Positions 1 to 11,784 of a stretch of DNA of 64,000 bases are shown here, piece after piece. The position numbers were made by a program, and so were the translations under genes. The stretch is from Garcia nutans. Its lineage: Eukaryota; Streptophyta; Magnoliopsida; Malpighiales; Euphorbiaceae. The first letter of the stretch is position 1, and every line of letters starts with the position of its first letter. The notes under the pieces were generated by a model that was given only the letters and a program-made list of their open reading frames with translations, did no database searches and had not been told where the DNA came from. The DNA lies in contig CANTUV010000039.1 in assembly GCA_947685225.1 (NCBI GenBank), forward strand, positions 31,984,001-32,048,000, written 5' to 3'.

Positions 1-750
1 ACTGAACACGTGGATGAAAAATTTAAATTTAACAGTAATCTTGTGCCGAGCGATCGCAAACCGAGCTATGCGACAGCACGACACAAAGGTATGGGTGAGC
101 TAGATTCTATCAGACAACAAGATCTAATCATTGGAATTAGTCGTTACAGAGAATTTTAAATTGTGCGACCGCATACCAAGATTCAACCACCAAATTATTG
201 GAAGACAAACACTAAACATGTGGGAACCACCTTAAACGGCTAGCTTAAGCCAAAAGGCTATAAATACCATAATAAACTTCATTGTTGTGGTTAGATAGTG
301 ATTGTAATTGTATTGAAAAATATCTTTCATTTTTCTTATGTCAAAATCTAAAAACTTATAATCCTTGAGTGTTGGGTGTGAGCATTAAACACCTTTAAAA
401 GTTTGAGTGTAAGCTTGGAAACACTTTGATTTTAGAGTGAGCCTTGGGAAAACTCTTGTAAGGAGGATTGATCTCAAACCATTGTAAAGTTTGGTGTGAG
501 CTTGTTAAAATAACAAGTTAGAGTTAAGCTTGTAAAAACTCAAGATTAGTGGAACGTTAACTAGTTGTTAAGGAAGTGGATGTAGGATTGAGGTAAATCT
601 GAATTACTATAAATCTCTTATGTTCATTCTTCTCTACTATACTTCATCTCCATCTTGATTCACTTCATTTTGCTTTTAAAGTTTTTAGTTTATCATCACT
701 ACTTGAATCAACCAATTCACCTCACTCTTGGTTGCTAATTTGGGACAACA
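1..750 (+). repeat. Partial Ty1/copia-like LTR (tentative)
   Basis: No coding capacity is visible. A TATA-like GCTATAAATA lies near 257-267, followed about 290 bases later by the phrase GTGGATGTAGG and then ACTATAAATCTC, a pattern common near the 3' end of plant Ty1/copia LTRs. The stretch ends near 750 in GGGACAACAAGTATCA, which resembles a copia LTR end running into a decayed initiator-Met primer site. Beyond that the sequence switches to a Tat-like LTR. The left end lies outside the window. Assignment to copia rests on these short landmarks only. Confidence 0.4.
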
Positions 751-1331
751 AGTATCATAATAATTTAAGAATCTAATAATATTTAGACTTGAAAAGGAGG
801 CTGGTTCCAATGCAAGGGGCATTATAGGGGTGTTGGGTCATTCTCACATTCCCCATGCCTACCTAACTTTTTGAACCCAGCAGGGGTTGGTAATTTCTTA
901 AAAATCGAGTTATCCACCCCTTTTTATCTTCTCGATCTGTCCTGGTTTAGGCCCATATTCTCTAAGGCCTAGAGCCTAATAGTATCGAAGTTGCAAGAAC
1001 CATTTCATTGAGAGTGAGGGCAAAAATACAGTGGTGACTCCACTAGGGATAAGAGAAGTTGATTCCATTGGTCATTGTATTATTTCATTTTTCTTATTAT
1101 GATATTATTTATTGCATCATTTAGAATTGTATTGAGTGTGTGAGTTAGGATGCCTTATGGAACCCATGTTGTGCATGTGTAAGTGATACCATGCTTTCAT
1201 TCAAGGTATGGAGATAGAGCACTACATGACCACTCATAGTATTGTACCTTTTGGTATATATTTGCTATGGGAACTTGAGCCTTTTTACCCAAAGGCTAGT
1301 CCATGTAGTTGGCTTAGTAACTTTTCTTAGG
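751..1331 (+). mobile_element. Tat-like gag-only element M, fragment: LTR end, primer site, leader
   Basis: Positions 751-1030 match the last 280 bases of the Tat-like LTRs of D and F, including the GGTTCCAATG block and the run of CTAAGGCCTAGAGCCTAA. A primer site TGGTGACTCCACTAGGGAT follows at 1032-1050, the same site seen intact in F. The next 280 bases match the untranslated leaders of D (5490-5790) and F (48155-48450). The fragment stops at 1331 where the minus-strand LTR of E starts, so M is the oldest visible layer of the left nest. Its continuation was not found. Confidence 0.7.
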
Positions 1332-3501
1332 TGTGAGTGGAGATTTTCGCCCTCACTTCCGGTGGATTGGTTCTTGCGACTTTAACACTATTAGGCTATG
1401 GGCCTTAGAGAACACGAGCCTAAGCCCAGAGAATTGAAGTCGGCACCTGAACTGTCTGGGAATGAAATAGAAAGGGGTGGATGACTCGATTCCTAAAGAA
1501 TCCCCAACCCCTACTGGGTTTGAAAAGTTGGGTTCGTATGGGGAAGGTGAGAATGATCAAGCACCCCCATAATGCCCCTTTCATTGGAATGTTATCCTGC
1601 TCATAGTGGAATGTTTCTTGCTACTTCGGCATTGTTAGGCTCTGGGCCTTAGAGAAGATGGGCTTAAGCCCAGAGAATTGGAGTCTCCACCAGGGTGGGC
1701 CAGGAAAGAAATAGAAAGGGGTTTTAAAAGTTGGGTACACATAGAGAAGTTAAGAATGACCCAACACTCCCATAACACCCGGTTCATTAGAACCGGCCTC
1801 CTTTTTATGTCTAAATATTATTAAATTCTTAAATTATTATGATATTATTCACATTACAAGTAATTAAAATAAATAACATCATACAATTAATAAAACAAAT
1901 AAAATGGGCAACCATACTAGATGGAAATATGCCCTTACAATATCGAAGTCCAAAATACAAATAAAATAGGACACTCTCTAAAAGGTGAAAATGTATCCCT
2001 TACAACTGTCCAAAAAATAAATTAAAATAAGCAACATAACAAAAGAAACAATTTAAATAAATTAAGACACTTACCATAGGTAGAAACATGCCTTTTACAA
2101 TATCAAAATTTAAAATAATAAGAAATTGCAATCCATAAACTTATAAAGAATTATAAAATAAGGGCTAAACTAATGAAATTAAGATCAACCATAAAAATTG
2201 CAATCCATAAGTAAATCTTAATATTAACCCCTTAACGAATTATAGTGCGCAACGCACACGGTGGTCCTGCTGGCTGGTTAGGGGGCGGGGGTCAAGAGGG
2301 CAATACTCCCAAAAGGTAAACAATTTACATGATAGAGTTTTATTGTGGAATTAAGGTTTGGTTGTGGAATCAGGTTTTGGTTGTGGAATTAGGGTTTTAA
2401 TTGTAAAATTAGGGTTTTAGGGTTTTTATTAATCGAATTAGGGTTTTATCCTGAATCTTGGATTAAACATGCAAAACCAGGCTTTTATCCTAAAAGCTAA
2501 GATTGAACAAGTAATTTAGGGTTTAATATGCAATCTAAGATTCAAGTATGCAAATTAGAATTTTTATATAAACTAGGATTTCATGTTTGTACAAATTAAG
2601 GTTTCTCCTAAACTAGGGTTTTCTGTATTTATACAGATTAGGGTTGGAACATATAATGAATATTCTGGTTGGTTTCAACCTCCAATTTTATGGTTCTACT
2701 ATAAATAACTTGCAATATTAATTCTTAATTAGACTATGTAGTAAACTAATCAATATAAGTAAATAATAAAATTGAATTGAATTGGCTATACCTCCATTGT
2801 TGGCTTCACCAAGTTTAATTTGATTGAACCAAGATTTGTTTATCACCTCCACCCTACATAAATTGGAACTTGATGATGTTACTTCCTGGATCAAACTGAG
2901 TTTTGATTGGAGCTTCAATAATCCAAGGATCACTTGTTTGTTTAAGCTACTATCTTTTTTGTGGTTTTTCTTTCTATCACTCTTTTCTTAATTGCTGTTG
3001 GTTTGATTATTTTGGCTGCTGCTTGCTAATCTCCCTAATTCTAGCTCCTATTTTCTAAATATCATTTTTGTATTTATAAGCCACATTTAGGGAGACCAAA
3101 ACTGGCTAATCCTCATTCAATTCAAAAACATCTACTTATTTGAACACAATTAGAATTTAAACAAAATTAAAACTGAATCTGGCTAGGATTAAAGATTAAA
3201 TCGAGGCCTCATGTTGAATTGCCTGCAACTAATTCGATATAAGGCAACTTATATCAAATTTTCCTTCACTGAGGTTAATTCAATATGTAGCTGGCTCATA
3301 TTAAGTTGGCATAGGCCAATTCAATATGAGACTATTCATATCAAACTAGTCAAGCTAACCGACTAGTTGGTCTGCTTTTTCTTGAAAAAAACTCAATTTA
3401 ATCCTCGGATCGACCTAATCAAATTAACTTTATTTTCAAGCCATATTTGGTCCAACCTCTTTTAACTAAATTTTAAGCTGGGCCAAAATTAAAGGTCTAC
3501 A
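1332..3501 (-). repeat. LTR of Tat-like element E (3' LTR, minus orientation)
   Basis: It reads TGTGAGTGGAGA at the left and GGTCTACA at the right, the reverse complement of the TGTAGACC...CTCACA termini of D and F. It contains the family's telobox-rich stretch (about 2370-2640) and structured repeats (1906-1934 and 1969-2000) in reverse orientation. The first 470 bases hold two diverged copies of the LTR-end module, starting near 1332 and near 1602. Just beyond 3501 lies the reversed polypurine region. The ORF-like 2718-2933 is not considered a gene. Confidence 0.75.
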
Positions 3502-3590
3502 GTTTTACCTCATACTTGAACGATCTGAGACTTTAGTAGAAAAGAGTGAAAAGCAACGATGCGGCTTCTAAATTTTGCACCAAGTATCTG
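3502..3590 (-). mobile_element. Element E internal region, left piece
   Basis: This short segment is the minus-strand 3' end of E's internal region next to its LTR, with a sequence corresponding to the pre-LTR region of D (near 11470-11528). It ends with ATCTG at 3586-3590, the left copy of D's target-site duplication. Confidence 0.6.
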
Positions 3591-3843
3591 TGTAGACCCT
3601 TGATTTTGGCCCCAGCTAGTTCGATGATAATTAAAGAAAGGCCTAAGTCATAATCAATCCATTCTTAATAAGCTTAAAACTATTTTAAGCTTTTGATTAG
3701 ATTGGTATAATTTAATGAGGCCTAAAATAAGACGGTTCAACCTTTAAAACCCTAAATAGGTTTATTTTGAAGGTTTGGTCGGCTATATTTTGACGTGGGG
3801 GATTAATTGCACTTCATGGGTGTACCCATGTTGAATTGGGCTT

Positions 3844-4028
3844 CCCAATTTGATATGGGACAGTCCCATATCAAATTGGGATCCCAATTCGATGTGGGAT
3901 CCCAATTCAATATGGGACAGTCCCACATCGAATTGGGCCTTCTCCAATTCGATATGGGACCCTAATTTAGCATGAAAACTGATTTGGTGGACTCCATATC
4001 GAATTAGGGCAATCCTAATTCGATATGG
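3844..4028. repeat. Palindrome array in U3 of element D
   Basis: Three perfect dyads sit in 185 bases upstream of the TATA box: 3844-3860 with 3864-3880 (17-bp arms, 3-nt spacer), 3883-3899 with 3921-3937 (17-bp arms), and 3994-4008 with 4014-4028 (15-bp arms). All share a core like AATTCGATATGGG. Related but diverged dyads occur in H (40620-40780), E (3230-3340) and D's 3' LTR (36755-36900). Confidence 0.85.
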
Positions 4029-4186
4029 AGCTTATGGATTTTGATTCCATGTCAGATTAGAAGAATTTGAGTCTGACATGCTCACGTTTTGGGTTGAATT
4101 AAAATCAATCTAATTCGATATGCCTTAGGAATCCATTTTTAAAAAGGGAAGTTTTTTTTAAAAAGGTTTAACCTAATATAATTTTG

Positions 4187-4194
4187 TATAAAAG
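4187..4194 (+). promoter_or_regulatory. TATA box of element D LTR
   Basis: TATAAAAG follows the palindrome array and precedes a purine-rich leader. Its position about 600 bases into the LTR fits a U3/R boundary. F has TATAAATA at the matching place (46432-46439). Confidence 0.6.
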
Positions 4195-5488
4195 CAGGTT
4201 TAAGAAGAGAAGAGGAAAAGCAACCTCTGACACCATTGAAGTATCACACAACAACTAAACAATTATTAAACAGAAAATGAAAAGTGATCTAATACAGAGA
4301 AAGCATTATCAAACAAGGCAGTAGCTACTGTCTTGGCTTTGTTCAATCGACATTCTACAACTGGTGCAAACATAAAGCTTGGATCAATGTGAATTATCAG
4401 TGGAACCAACAAATCGAGGTTTGAAATTCCTCATCTAATCTATTTTAAAATTCTAGTAGTTAATCTATTGTTATTTCATTGAATCATTTCAGTTTGTTCT
4501 TCTATTCTTTTTTTTTTTTTTTATAAAATATCCAGTGAACTGTTTTGAAAATCTATGTCTATAAAACTTATTTTGAGTGTCCAGTAACCTGCTTTATCGA
4601 TGGTAGCTTATTTAATTTTGATTCAATATTACAATAACCTTAATTCAAATATCACAGTAGCATTAGCAATAGCAAAAGCAATTAATTTCATGCAATATTA
4701 ATTTGAGTTAAAACATAATCTAATGATCCAAAAGTTATAAATATAGTTACAGAAATCCTATTTTCTAAAAACCAAGCCCTAATTCCATTCTTTAGAACCA
4801 AAACCCTAGTTTTTAAATGAAAATCCTAAAAATCCTAATCTTATTTTCTTAAAACCTAAAAACCCTAATCTTGTTTTCCTAAACACTAAAAACCCTAATT
4901 TCATCCTAAAAACCCTAATTTAGTTATAAAAGTTCTAAAACCCTAATTTTATCCAAGAAACCCTAATCTAAGATGTAAACCCTAAATTTGTATATTTGTT
5001 GCTTTATTTAAGTTTAGAGTTTAGATGTGATTATTTTATGTCTTGAATGGATGATTTATTAATGTTTTATTTTATGAATGATTTATTTTTATTTTACTCA
5101 TGGTGAATGATTGAATGATTTAGTTTGATTAAATATTTAAGTTTTAAAGATGTAAGAGGTATGTTTCCACTTTGTGGGTACCTCATTTGTTAAAGTTTAA
5201 TGTAATTTTATTTACTTTAAGGAGGCCAGTTCCAACAAACAGGGCATTATGGGGGTGCTGGGTCATTCTCACCTTCCCCATATGTACCCAACTTTCCAAA
5301 GCTAATAGGGGGTTGGGGATTCCTTAGGAATCGAGTCATCCGCCACTTTCTTTCTTCCTGGCCTGTCGGGTTGGCTACTCCATTTTCTCTGAGTTTAGGC
5401 CCGTGTTCTCTAAGGCCCTGAGCCTAACAGTACCGAAGTCACAAGAATTATTCCACATGGGAGTGGGGGTAAAAATCCCCGCTCACAG

Positions 5489-5506
5489 TGGAGACTTCAT
5501 TGGGGA
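5489..5506 (+). other. Primer binding site of element D (decayed)
   Basis: TGGAGACTTCATTGGGGA follows the LTR after one base. It corresponds to the better preserved TGGCGACTCCACTGGGGA of F and differs at a few positions. I believe this site type pairs with a tRNA-Arg, as in Tat/Ogre elements, but I could not check the tRNA. Confidence 0.65.
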
Positions 5507-6467
5507 TAAGAGAAGTTGATTCGATTGGTCTTTATATTATTTTATTCTTTCTTATTATAATATTATCCATTGCATCATTTAGATTGCATCGTGTACATGA
5601 GTTAGGATGCCCGTGTAACCCATCTTGTGTTATGTGAGGGATACTATACTTTCACTCAAGGTATAGAGATCGAGCATGGCATAACCACTCATAGACTTGT
5701 ACCTTTTGGTATATACTTACTATGGGAGCCTAAAACCTTTCAACCCAAAGACTTAAGCTCATGTAATTGGCCTAGTTATTTTCCTTAGGTTTTTTTTACC
5801 CCAAATGCTTGTTGTTTGACTATGATTGATAAAATCTTGGTTTGAACCATGGCTTATTTGGTTTTTTTTTCTAATATGACCTACCTATGTTGTAAGCTCA
5901 AAATAGTTTTTTTCTTTTAAGACAAAAAAACCAAATTTATTTTTCAAAATTTTCAAGATGGTCTTCGAACATAAAATTCTTCTAAAACAAGTCCAAAATT
6001 CTTTTCTACCTCATATAAAGCCCGAAATTCATTTTTAAACAAACTTTTTTGCAGATGGGATTTGAAACAAAATTATTTTTCACTTCATCCAAATTAAAAT
6101 CTTTTTCTTAATGAGCTTACAACTGTCTAGGTCAATTATGGAATATCAAAAATCAATTGTGGGCCTAATTTATACTAAGAATTGTTAATCATGGGCTTGT
6201 TTTTGACATAAATCATTAGTTGTTTTTCCAAATGGGAAATCTATTTATGATAAATCTCTTAATATTATTTTAATTCAATATAGCATAAAAGCTATTTTTA
6301 GTTGATTTAATTGATTAAAGCCTAATTAATGAAAATTATCATAGACTGACTTCTATGTTTGAAAATATGACTATTGGTTAAAATTGTCTGAGGGAATTTT
6401 TTAAAAATAGAATATCTAATGTTAATATTTTATTGACCATATACCTAGGAAAAGAGACTCGCCATTC
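5507..6467 (+). other. Untranslated leader of element D
   Basis: About 960 bases with no open frame. The sequence runs parallel to the leader of F (48173-49080), including the GAGATCGAGCATG and GTACCTTTTGGTATATACTT blocks, which shows common descent. Confidence 0.6.
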
Positions 6468-8068
6468 GTGTGTGGAAGTTATAAGGTTGGAAGGAACATC
6501 CTAATTATCTTTGTTTGCTTGCTATTTGTGCATACACGCATTGCATTACATGTCATTGATCCTTTCTGGGTCACAGACCTGGAGTACAGCAGTTTAAGAG
6601 CATACGACAACCCAACCTACACCAGTGATGTAGAATCCAGTAGCAAATCAGTTAGCTTCTCACTTAAAGTAATGGAGCCCAGACATATTCAAACTATGGT
6701 GGACGACGCCTTCAATGCCAAAATGGAAGAACTGAAGGAGGCCTTGGCTGAGACTATGAAGAGCCAACTGGCTACACTTTTAGGGAACACTGCTAAGGCA
6801 TCTGCCAGCACTAAGAAGCCGAAGGACAAAGGAAAGGCTAAGGTAGGTGAGGTAGCCTTTGATGATGACAAGGTGATAAATGATGATGATGATTGGGCTC
6901 AATATTTCTAAGATTCTCAAGATAGGAAGAAAGAGCCAAAGGCTGTGAACAAATCAACTGTTGAAAAAACTAAAACTGCGGATGTGGAAAAGATGATTAT
7001 TGATTTAGAGAAGAAGTTTGAAAAGAAACTGAAGGCTGAAGAGGTGTCGAAAGTGGATAAACTATTTAAACAAGATGAAGAAGTCCCTTACAAGTTCAAG
7101 ATGCCTTCTTTTGCCAAATTTGATGGAACTAGAAATCCCCATCTGCATGTCAAGCAATACATCACTGCCATGTAGTCTGCTAGAGCTACTAAGGCTCAAA
7201 TTTTAAGGTACTTAATGCTCTCATTGGGCTATGTTGTGCAAAACTGGTTCAATACCTTAGAGGAGAACACCTAAAAAGATTAGAATCTACTATACAAAGC
7301 CTTTATCAGCAGTATGGGTACAATGTTAAGTTGGAAGTGACCCTGATGGAGGTGGAAACTATCAGACAAAAGCAAAATGAGAATTTTGTTGACTATGCAA
7401 AAAGGTAGAGGATTAAGGCTGCACTACTTAAGAAAAGGCCAGACGAGTCTGACTAGATCAGGATGATAGTTAGTGGCATCCTGCCCAACCTCCGTGAGAA
7501 GATGTCTCACACCCTTACAAGAGATTTCAAAGATCTTCTCCAAGCTGGTTTGCAAATAGAAGAATGGGAGAGGGAGAAGAACCATTTTTCTGGAAGAAGA
7601 AGTGATAGGGAAAGTTATCAATCTGGCGGTCAGGGTACATAGAAGTTAGTGGATGTTAATGCAACAACTGGTCAAGCAAGTAGAAGACAATTTTTAGAGT
7701 TGGAGAAACCTCTATCTTGGGTTTTCAATAAGTAGCAGAAGAATGGGCTATTACAACCATTGGCTCCCCTACCTTTGCCGAATCCTCTGCCATCAAGCTT
7801 TGATGCCAAGGCCTTTTGTCAATTCCATCAAGTGCAAGGGCATGAGACAGATAGATGTGTTCACTCAAGGCACAAGATTCAGGATTTGATTGACAGTGGA
7901 AAACTGCCTGAGCCTGATAAGCCCAACACCAAGAATAATCCTCTACCTAAATTTGGAAGAGTACCTCCACCAGCAACCTTCATGGTAGGAGGAGGATTGA
8001 AGGAAGATCTTGTCTTATCCTCCTTTCAAGATAAGAGTGTAGATGATGTGAAGAGAGAAGAGGCTTAA
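6468..8068 (+). pseudogene. gag: Gag of element D, multiply broken
   Basis: Gag forms the particle that packages the element's RNA. An N-terminal part (6468-6911) ends in an acidic stretch. The segment 6945-7175 has a charged, coiled-coil-like EKKFEKKLK region and then the FDGTRNPHLHVKQYITAM start of a retrotransposon gag domain. The domain continues through 7180-7620 only in broken frames. The last piece (7760-8068) has a knuckle-like C-x2-H-x4-GH-x4-C motif (FCQFHQVQGHETDRC), typical of Tat/Ogre gag. The likely original start is the Met at about 6672, matching F. Against F, stops occur at 6909, 7173 and several times in 7270-7740, most at former CAA, CAG or TGG codons. It is certainly nonfunctional. 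Confidence 0.85.
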
Positions 8069-10495
8069 CTTAACAAACTTCCTTTGGCTTGAGTGTTGCT
8101 CATTTTATTTTGCTTTCTTTGGTATTTTATTAGAACAATTATGTTTATCAAATTAGAATTGTTAGAATAAATTACTTTTATTGAATCTATAATTTTGTTA
8201 GCTTTTGATATTATAATGTTCAACCAATGATGAATCTAGCTTGATATTCATGAATTAATGTATCTATGCATCATAATTTGAATGACTTTACTAGGTGAGG
8301 GAATTGTTCTATAGCATTGAGCTGTGTATGCTTACTTAGAGAGGGCTCCTGTATAATGACCTTTGTCTAGGTCCTAGTCCATCTTAGAACATGCTTTGAT
8401 AAACTTTTGAGGTGAAATTAAACTATTCTTATTTAAGGGAGAGATGATCTAGGCATTGTTTAGTAAGCCAACAACCAGTATCCGCCCTATTAACATCAAT
8501 CCCTAGTTTCTCCCTTTGAGCCTTCATAAGATTTTGGCTTGCTTTTATTGGCTTGTAAACCCTAATGACCTACCCTGAGCTGTTGTGAGATGTATGACAA
8601 GTCCAATAATCATTGAGTTACTAAAGAGAAAGAAGATCAAAGAAAATGATGTACAACCAAGACTATAGGGATAGTTGAAGGTCACCTGAACTATAACTAA
8701 TATCACAGAATGACATCAGGGCAACCAAGGATTCATCCTCACTGAAGTAGACTTATCTTACCCTATTCATAGCCAGAAGTATAAAATAGTATAAATAAGA
8801 CAACTCTCTTAGAGCTAGGGCAAAAAAAAAAGAAAGAAGAAAAAATAGAAAAGAAAAAAAGAAGAAGAAAAAGTAGATAAAAAAGAAAAAAACCAGAAAA
8901 AAAGAAAAAAAACCCAAAAAGGCAGTTCAGAAAGTCAACCGAGTTCCTTTTTACCTAAAGCAGCAGAAGACTTCCACTTAGTTTACGAGGACGATTGACT
9001 TGAATTGGTCTAGGCCAGCCAAAGACTCAAATACATAGGGGAAAGACCATCTTTCATTTTATCCAACATAGCTCCAGGTCCGTAATCTTGAAAGTCTTAG
9101 ACTTGATATTCCAAAAGGGAAAAGGAGGAAAAGAAAGGTGAAGAAAAAGGCAGTCTAAAGATCAAGATAGTACTGATTGGATCTAGATTTCTGCAAAGAA
9201 GAAGGAAGGACATTTAATCCAATCTAAAAATGGCCTTCATTTAACTTGTGTCCCTTATAAACACCATTTTAAACCTATTAAAGACCTGTTGATCTCTCTT
9301 GGTAGGTAGAGTCTATTAGTGGAGATAGTTTAAATATGCATGCATATGAGATGGATAATATTTAAACTCAATGAGACCTCTGGCCAAGTAATATGTATAT
9401 GCCTATTTAAAGTGCAATAGTTATTACTTAAATGGAAATAATTCTTAAGTTTAGTACGGTAACTAAGGTTGTTATGTTATAGATATGTTAATTTGGAAAA
9501 TCGAGTCTTGAGGTATAATGACACTGATTTGACAAAGTCAATATTTGATTTCAAAATTAAATTAAAAAAAACTATTTTCTTGTTGAATAAACCTTCAAGT
9601 TAAGGAAAGTATGTTGCACTGTCGAACCTCAAAGGGTGAAAGTGGGCTAATGAAAGGATCACCTGTAAGGTCATATCATGAAGAAGTTGCCAACCAAATG
9701 TGTTGAAACGAATATCTCCCATGTCTTTGGCTACCATGCTTGGGCCCCCACTACTCATGTTTCCAACATTCTAGAAATAAAGTCATAAATGCGAAGACTT
9801 CTATTGTTCTAATGCAAGACCTGAATGAGCATCTAGAAAAAACCAATGAGAGTGCTTTAGCTTACCATCTCAGTCTGAGTTAATGGAACCACTGTAAGTA
9901 TTATTCATGCATATCATGCATACATGAGCATATCACACTGTATTTTATTGTCTTATGTTACCTATTCTTTGTCAAAGTGAATAGCAAACACCATGTGAAT
10001 TAAACAATCAAAAGTAGATATGGAATCAGGGGGTAGGAAAGGGCCATTGCAAAAGAAAAAAGAGATGAATGCTTGTGCAAGGAACTAGACAAAACACAAA
10101 CATCATTCAGAGTCTGCATGAAAAGAAAAATCATTGGTTTGAGCCTACACAAGGGGCAAAACTATTCCTTTTCAATTTTTGAGTTTATGCGTGTACAAAA
10201 TATTTTTAGAGTCATTTTCAATATTTTGCCACACATGGGGCAAAGAGAGGATGTGAGGAATAGCTAAAAAATAGCTAAATTTTTTTGCAAAAAAAAGAAC
10301 AAAAAGAATAGAACAAGAAGAAAATTAGAACTCTCAAACGAATGAAGATATAAAAGATAAAAGATCAGGACAAAGGTCCAAGATAAAGATCAGATCAATC
10401 CAGCTAGAAGAGCTGAAGTTGAGGTAAAACAAAGGCCCATCCTCAAGAATAGAGATTCAAAACAAAGATTCATTTCTGTCAAGGCAGACATTTTC
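8069..10495 (+). other. Noncoding 3' region of element D
   Basis: No pol domain is recognised in any frame. The segment 8069-8600 parallels F at 50712-51240 and 9390-9560 parallels F at 54200-54400, so it is conserved between elements although noncoding. It contains a purine-rich tract of A and AAG runs at 8820-8930. The small frame at 10073-10267 has no recognisable content. Confidence 0.6.
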
Positions 10496-10499
10496 AAGC

Positions 10500-11087
10500 G
10501 GATTTGTTGAAGCATCCACTATCCAGCCTATATTGTATTTATTGAAGTATCCTGACGACACAATCTCTAGCCTATATTGGATTTGTTAAAGTATCCTAAC
10601 GACATTTCTTTCCTTGATATGTTGAAATATCCAAGTCTATTTTTAGTGAGATATTAGAGCTGCTCACTATCCTACCAAGATATTAGAGTCACTTGGTAGT
10701 TATCATAGGGATATTAGAGTCACTCGATGACCGTTTTGATTTACCAAGATATTACAGTTGCTTGGTGGATTTCATCGAGATATTAGAATGGCTCGATGGC
10801 TTTTTTCACTCACCAAGATATTAGAATCACTTGGTGATTTTATTATGATATTTGATTCGCTCAATAGACCCATTGGGATATTAGAGTTGCCCAATGACCC
10901 GTTGAGATATGGGAGTTGCTCAACACTTTTTGGTCATCAGGATATTAGAGTTGCTTTATGAACCCATTGGGATATTAGAGTTGCCCATTGACCCGTTGAG
11001 ATATTAGAGTTGCTCAATGGTCTTATCACTTTATCATTTCATCTGGATATTAGAGTCCCCTGATGAACTTATTAGGATATTAGAGTT
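10500..11087 (+). repeat. Minisatellite 1 of element D (GATATTAGAGT units)
   Basis: About 15 irregular units of roughly 35-46 bp share GATATTAGAGTYGCT followed by CAATGRCC or TTGGTGR. The same array occurs reversed in E (38660-39000). Frames through it (10758-10961) are repeat translations. Confidence 0.8.
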
Positions 11088-11460
11088 GCGCAAATCCAGT
11101 TTTGGGTCTAGAACCCAACCAACCTCAGGTCCAAAACCTAACCAATCCAGTTTCGGGTCCAAAGCCCAACCAACCTTGGGTCCAGAACCTAACCAATCCA
11201 GTTTCAGGTCCAAAACCCAACCAACCTCAGGTCCAGAACCCAAACAATCTAGTTTTGGGTCCAGAACCCAACCAACCTTGGGTCTAGAATCCAACCAATC
11301 CAGTTTGGGGCACAGAACCCAACCAATCAAGTTTCGGGTCCAAAACCAACCAACCTTGGGTCTAGAACGTAATCAATCTAGTTTCGAGTCCAGAACCAAA
11401 CTAGTCTCAATTCCAGAACCTAAATTGATCCCCAGGTTTTGAACCTGATCCTTATCTAAA
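11088..11460 (+). repeat. Minisatellite 2 of element D (GGGTCCAGAACCCAACC units)
   Basis: About seven units of roughly 50 bp combine AATCCAGTTTCGGGTCC with AACCCAACCAACCT. F carries a different array with the same GGGTCCAGAACC core at the matching place (56181-56660). Confidence 0.8.
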
Positions 11461-11515
11461 ATCAGCTAAAAGTCATGTTGCTTTTCACTCTCTAAAAAAA
11501 TTCTAGATCGTTCAA

Positions 11516-11528
11516 GCAGGGGGCAAAT
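11516..11528 (+). other. Polypurine tract of element D
   Basis: GCAGGGGGCAAAT lies directly before the 3' LTR start TGTATACCC. F has GCAGGAGGCAAAC at the same place. Confidence 0.75.
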
Positions 11529-11784
11529 TGTATACCCTTGATTTTGGCCCTATCTAGTCTGATGATAATTAAAGAAAGGCCTAAGTCATAATCAATCAAT
11601 TTGTAATAACCTTAAACCTATTTTAAGCTTTTGATTAGATTGGTATAATTTAATGAGGCCTAAAATAAGATGGTTCAACCTTTAAAACCCTAATTAGGTT
11701 TGTTTTGAAGGTTTGGTCTGCTCTAATTTGACATCGGGGATTAATTGCACTTCATGGGTGTTCCCATGTCGAATTGGGCTTCCC
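11529..11784 (+). repeat. 3' LTR of element D, left piece
   Basis: It starts TGTATACCCTTG and follows the 5' LTR from its first base to the GAATTGGGCTTCCC block. It then switches to C sequence near 11785. Compared with the 5' LTR about 85 bases are missing at the break. Confidence 0.8.

Larger units (their letters stand above)
3591..5487 (+). repeat. 5' LTR of element D
   Basis: The LTR is 1897 bp, from TGTAGACCCTTG to CCCCGCTCACA. In order it carries an array of near-perfect palindromes (3840-4130), a TATA box TATAAAAG near 4187-4194, a telobox-like AAACCCTAA cluster (4770-5000), one hairpin module (5156-5184), and the terminal block shared by all Tat-like LTRs here. The 3' LTR has three hairpin modules where this copy has one, so this copy has lost about 120 bases. 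Confidence 0.85.

Noticed and set aside
2718..2933. 71-residue minus frame in LTR of E
   Set aside because: Absent as a frame from the other LTRs of the family; no domain.
4770..5000. Possible interstitial telomere tract
   Set aside because: AAACCCTAA units are irregularly spaced and recur in each Tat-like LTR, so they belong to the element and not to a telomere fusion.
11017..11442. Frames on both strands rich in Pro, Asn and Gln or Gly, Trp and Leu
   Set aside because: Translations of the GGGTCCAGAACCC minisatellite; the same holds for 55999-56187 and 39173-39490.
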